Shown here piece after piece: positions 63,659-64,000 of a stretch of DNA of 64,000 bases. The number at the start of each line of letters is the position of its first letter. Position 1 is the stretch's first letter. The stretch comes from Amycolatopsis endophytica (lineage in GTDB: Bacteria > Actinomycetota > Actinomycetes > Mycobacteriales > Pseudonocardiaceae). Below the pieces are notes generated by a model, which worked only from the letters and a program-made list of their open reading frames with translations, did not search any database and was not told the DNA's origin. Made by a program: the position numbers and the translations under genes. Location of the stretch: assembly GCF_013410405.1 (NCBI RefSeq), contig NZ_JACCFK010000002.1, positions 930,001-994,000 of the forward strand, given 5' to 3'.

Positions 63659-64000
63659 TCAGGTGTCCGGCGGGTTGCGGCGCTGACGGCGGTTGCGCCA
63701 CGCGGACGCCAGCCTCGAATGCGGCTGCCACTCCAGGCCGTTGGGCAGGTTCCAGCCGAACCTGACCGCGGCGACGCGGAACAGCAGTGCCCCGACGACG
63801 CCTGCGATGAGACCGGCCAGCGGCGCGCCGAGGTAGGTGCAGACGACCATCGTGGCGGCGACCGCGGCCGCGACCGTGCCGTACAGCGGCGTGCCCCCGA
63901 AGACGGCCGGGACGCGGCGCAGCATGATGTCGCGCAGCGCCCCGCCCCCGACGGCGGTGGTCGTGCCGAGCAGGATCGCAGGCAGCCACCCGAGTCCCGC
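63659..64000 (-). CDS. TRIC/UPF0126-family membrane channel (cut by window edge)
   Basis: C-terminal 113 residues of a trimeric intracellular cation channel-like protein. The open frame runs to the right edge with LPAILLGTTTAVGGGALRDIMLRRVP, the second repeat signature GGGxxRD, then three hydrophobic segments and a basic tail. Prokaryotic TRIC proteins conduct K+ or transport amino acids such as glycine. The start lies outside the window. Confidence 0.9.
   Translation of the reverse strand, partial: AGLGWLPAILLGTTTAVGGGALRDIMLRRVPAVFGGTPLYGTVAAAVAATMVVCTYLGAPLAGLIAGVVGALLFRVAAVRFGWNLPNGLEWQPHSRLASAWRNRRQRRNPPDT

Overview
The window is about 72 percent GC chromosome from a high-GC actinobacterium, most probably a Pseudonocardiaceae member close to Amycolatopsis. 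This assignment is inferred from gene content and codon use: a geosmin synthase, an MmpS-type protein, the pheS/pheT, trmH, rplT, rpmI, infC order, many GTG and TTG starts, and many genes whose start lies 6-7 bases after a TANNNT box. No rRNA, tRNA, CRISPR array, transposase or prophage was seen. Both ends cut genes: pheT at the left and a TRIC-type channel gene at the right.

Layout. 1-4.1 kb: translation genes on the minus strand (pheT, pheS, an rRNA/tRNA methyltransferase, rplT, rpmI, infC with an ATC start). 4.4-10.3 kb: a DUF1844 gene, then a D-amino-acid locus in which ridA and an IclR regulator diverge from a D-serine dehydratase-like enzyme, an N-acyl-D-amino-acid deacylase and a GntP permease. 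10.3-16.7 kb: an NlpC/P60 wall hydrolase, a YbjQ protein, a DcuS/DcuR-type two-component system divergent from dctA, a secreted esterase and a SRPBCC protein. 16.7-22.8 kb: a quinone oxidoreductase, uvrA, an acyltransferase and a metallo-beta-lactamase-fold hydrolase. 22.9-24.5 kb: a lower-GC accessory DUF4365 gene. 24.5-29.5 kb: a styrene/indole monooxygenase-like cluster (two StyA-like oxygenases, one flavin reductase, an EthD protein, AraC and IclR regulators).

29.6-37.4 kb: mixed genes, including a STAS protein, an apparently permuted papain-like peptidase, RNase HI, geosmin synthase, DinB, an orphan FetB-type permease, MmpS and MgtC. 37.4-45.2 kb: a sugar regulon (FGGY kinase, isomerase, LacI regulator, ribose-type ABC importer) tied together by two nearly identical operators. 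45.4-46.6 kb: a RES-Xre toxin-antitoxin pair. 46.6-49.8 kb: an S9 peptidase and terC behind a manganese (yybP-ykoY) riboswitch that appears to control the ribosome binding site. 49.8-54.5 kb: a hydrolase-ABC ATPase fusion with its permease and an enoyl-CoA hydratase-like gene. 54.5-56.4 kb: LysR regulator and nitrilase.

56.4-63.7 kb: the most unusual locus. A GntR/UTRA regulator diverges from seven tightly coupled genes: a 5-methylthioribose-kinase-like enzyme, DhaK-like and DhaL-like kinase subunits, a metallo-beta-lactamase-fold protein lacking key metal ligands, and a complete NitT/TauT-type ABC importer. It looks like an undescribed uptake and phosphorylation pathway for a small polyol or sugar-like compound; the substrate is not evident from sequence.
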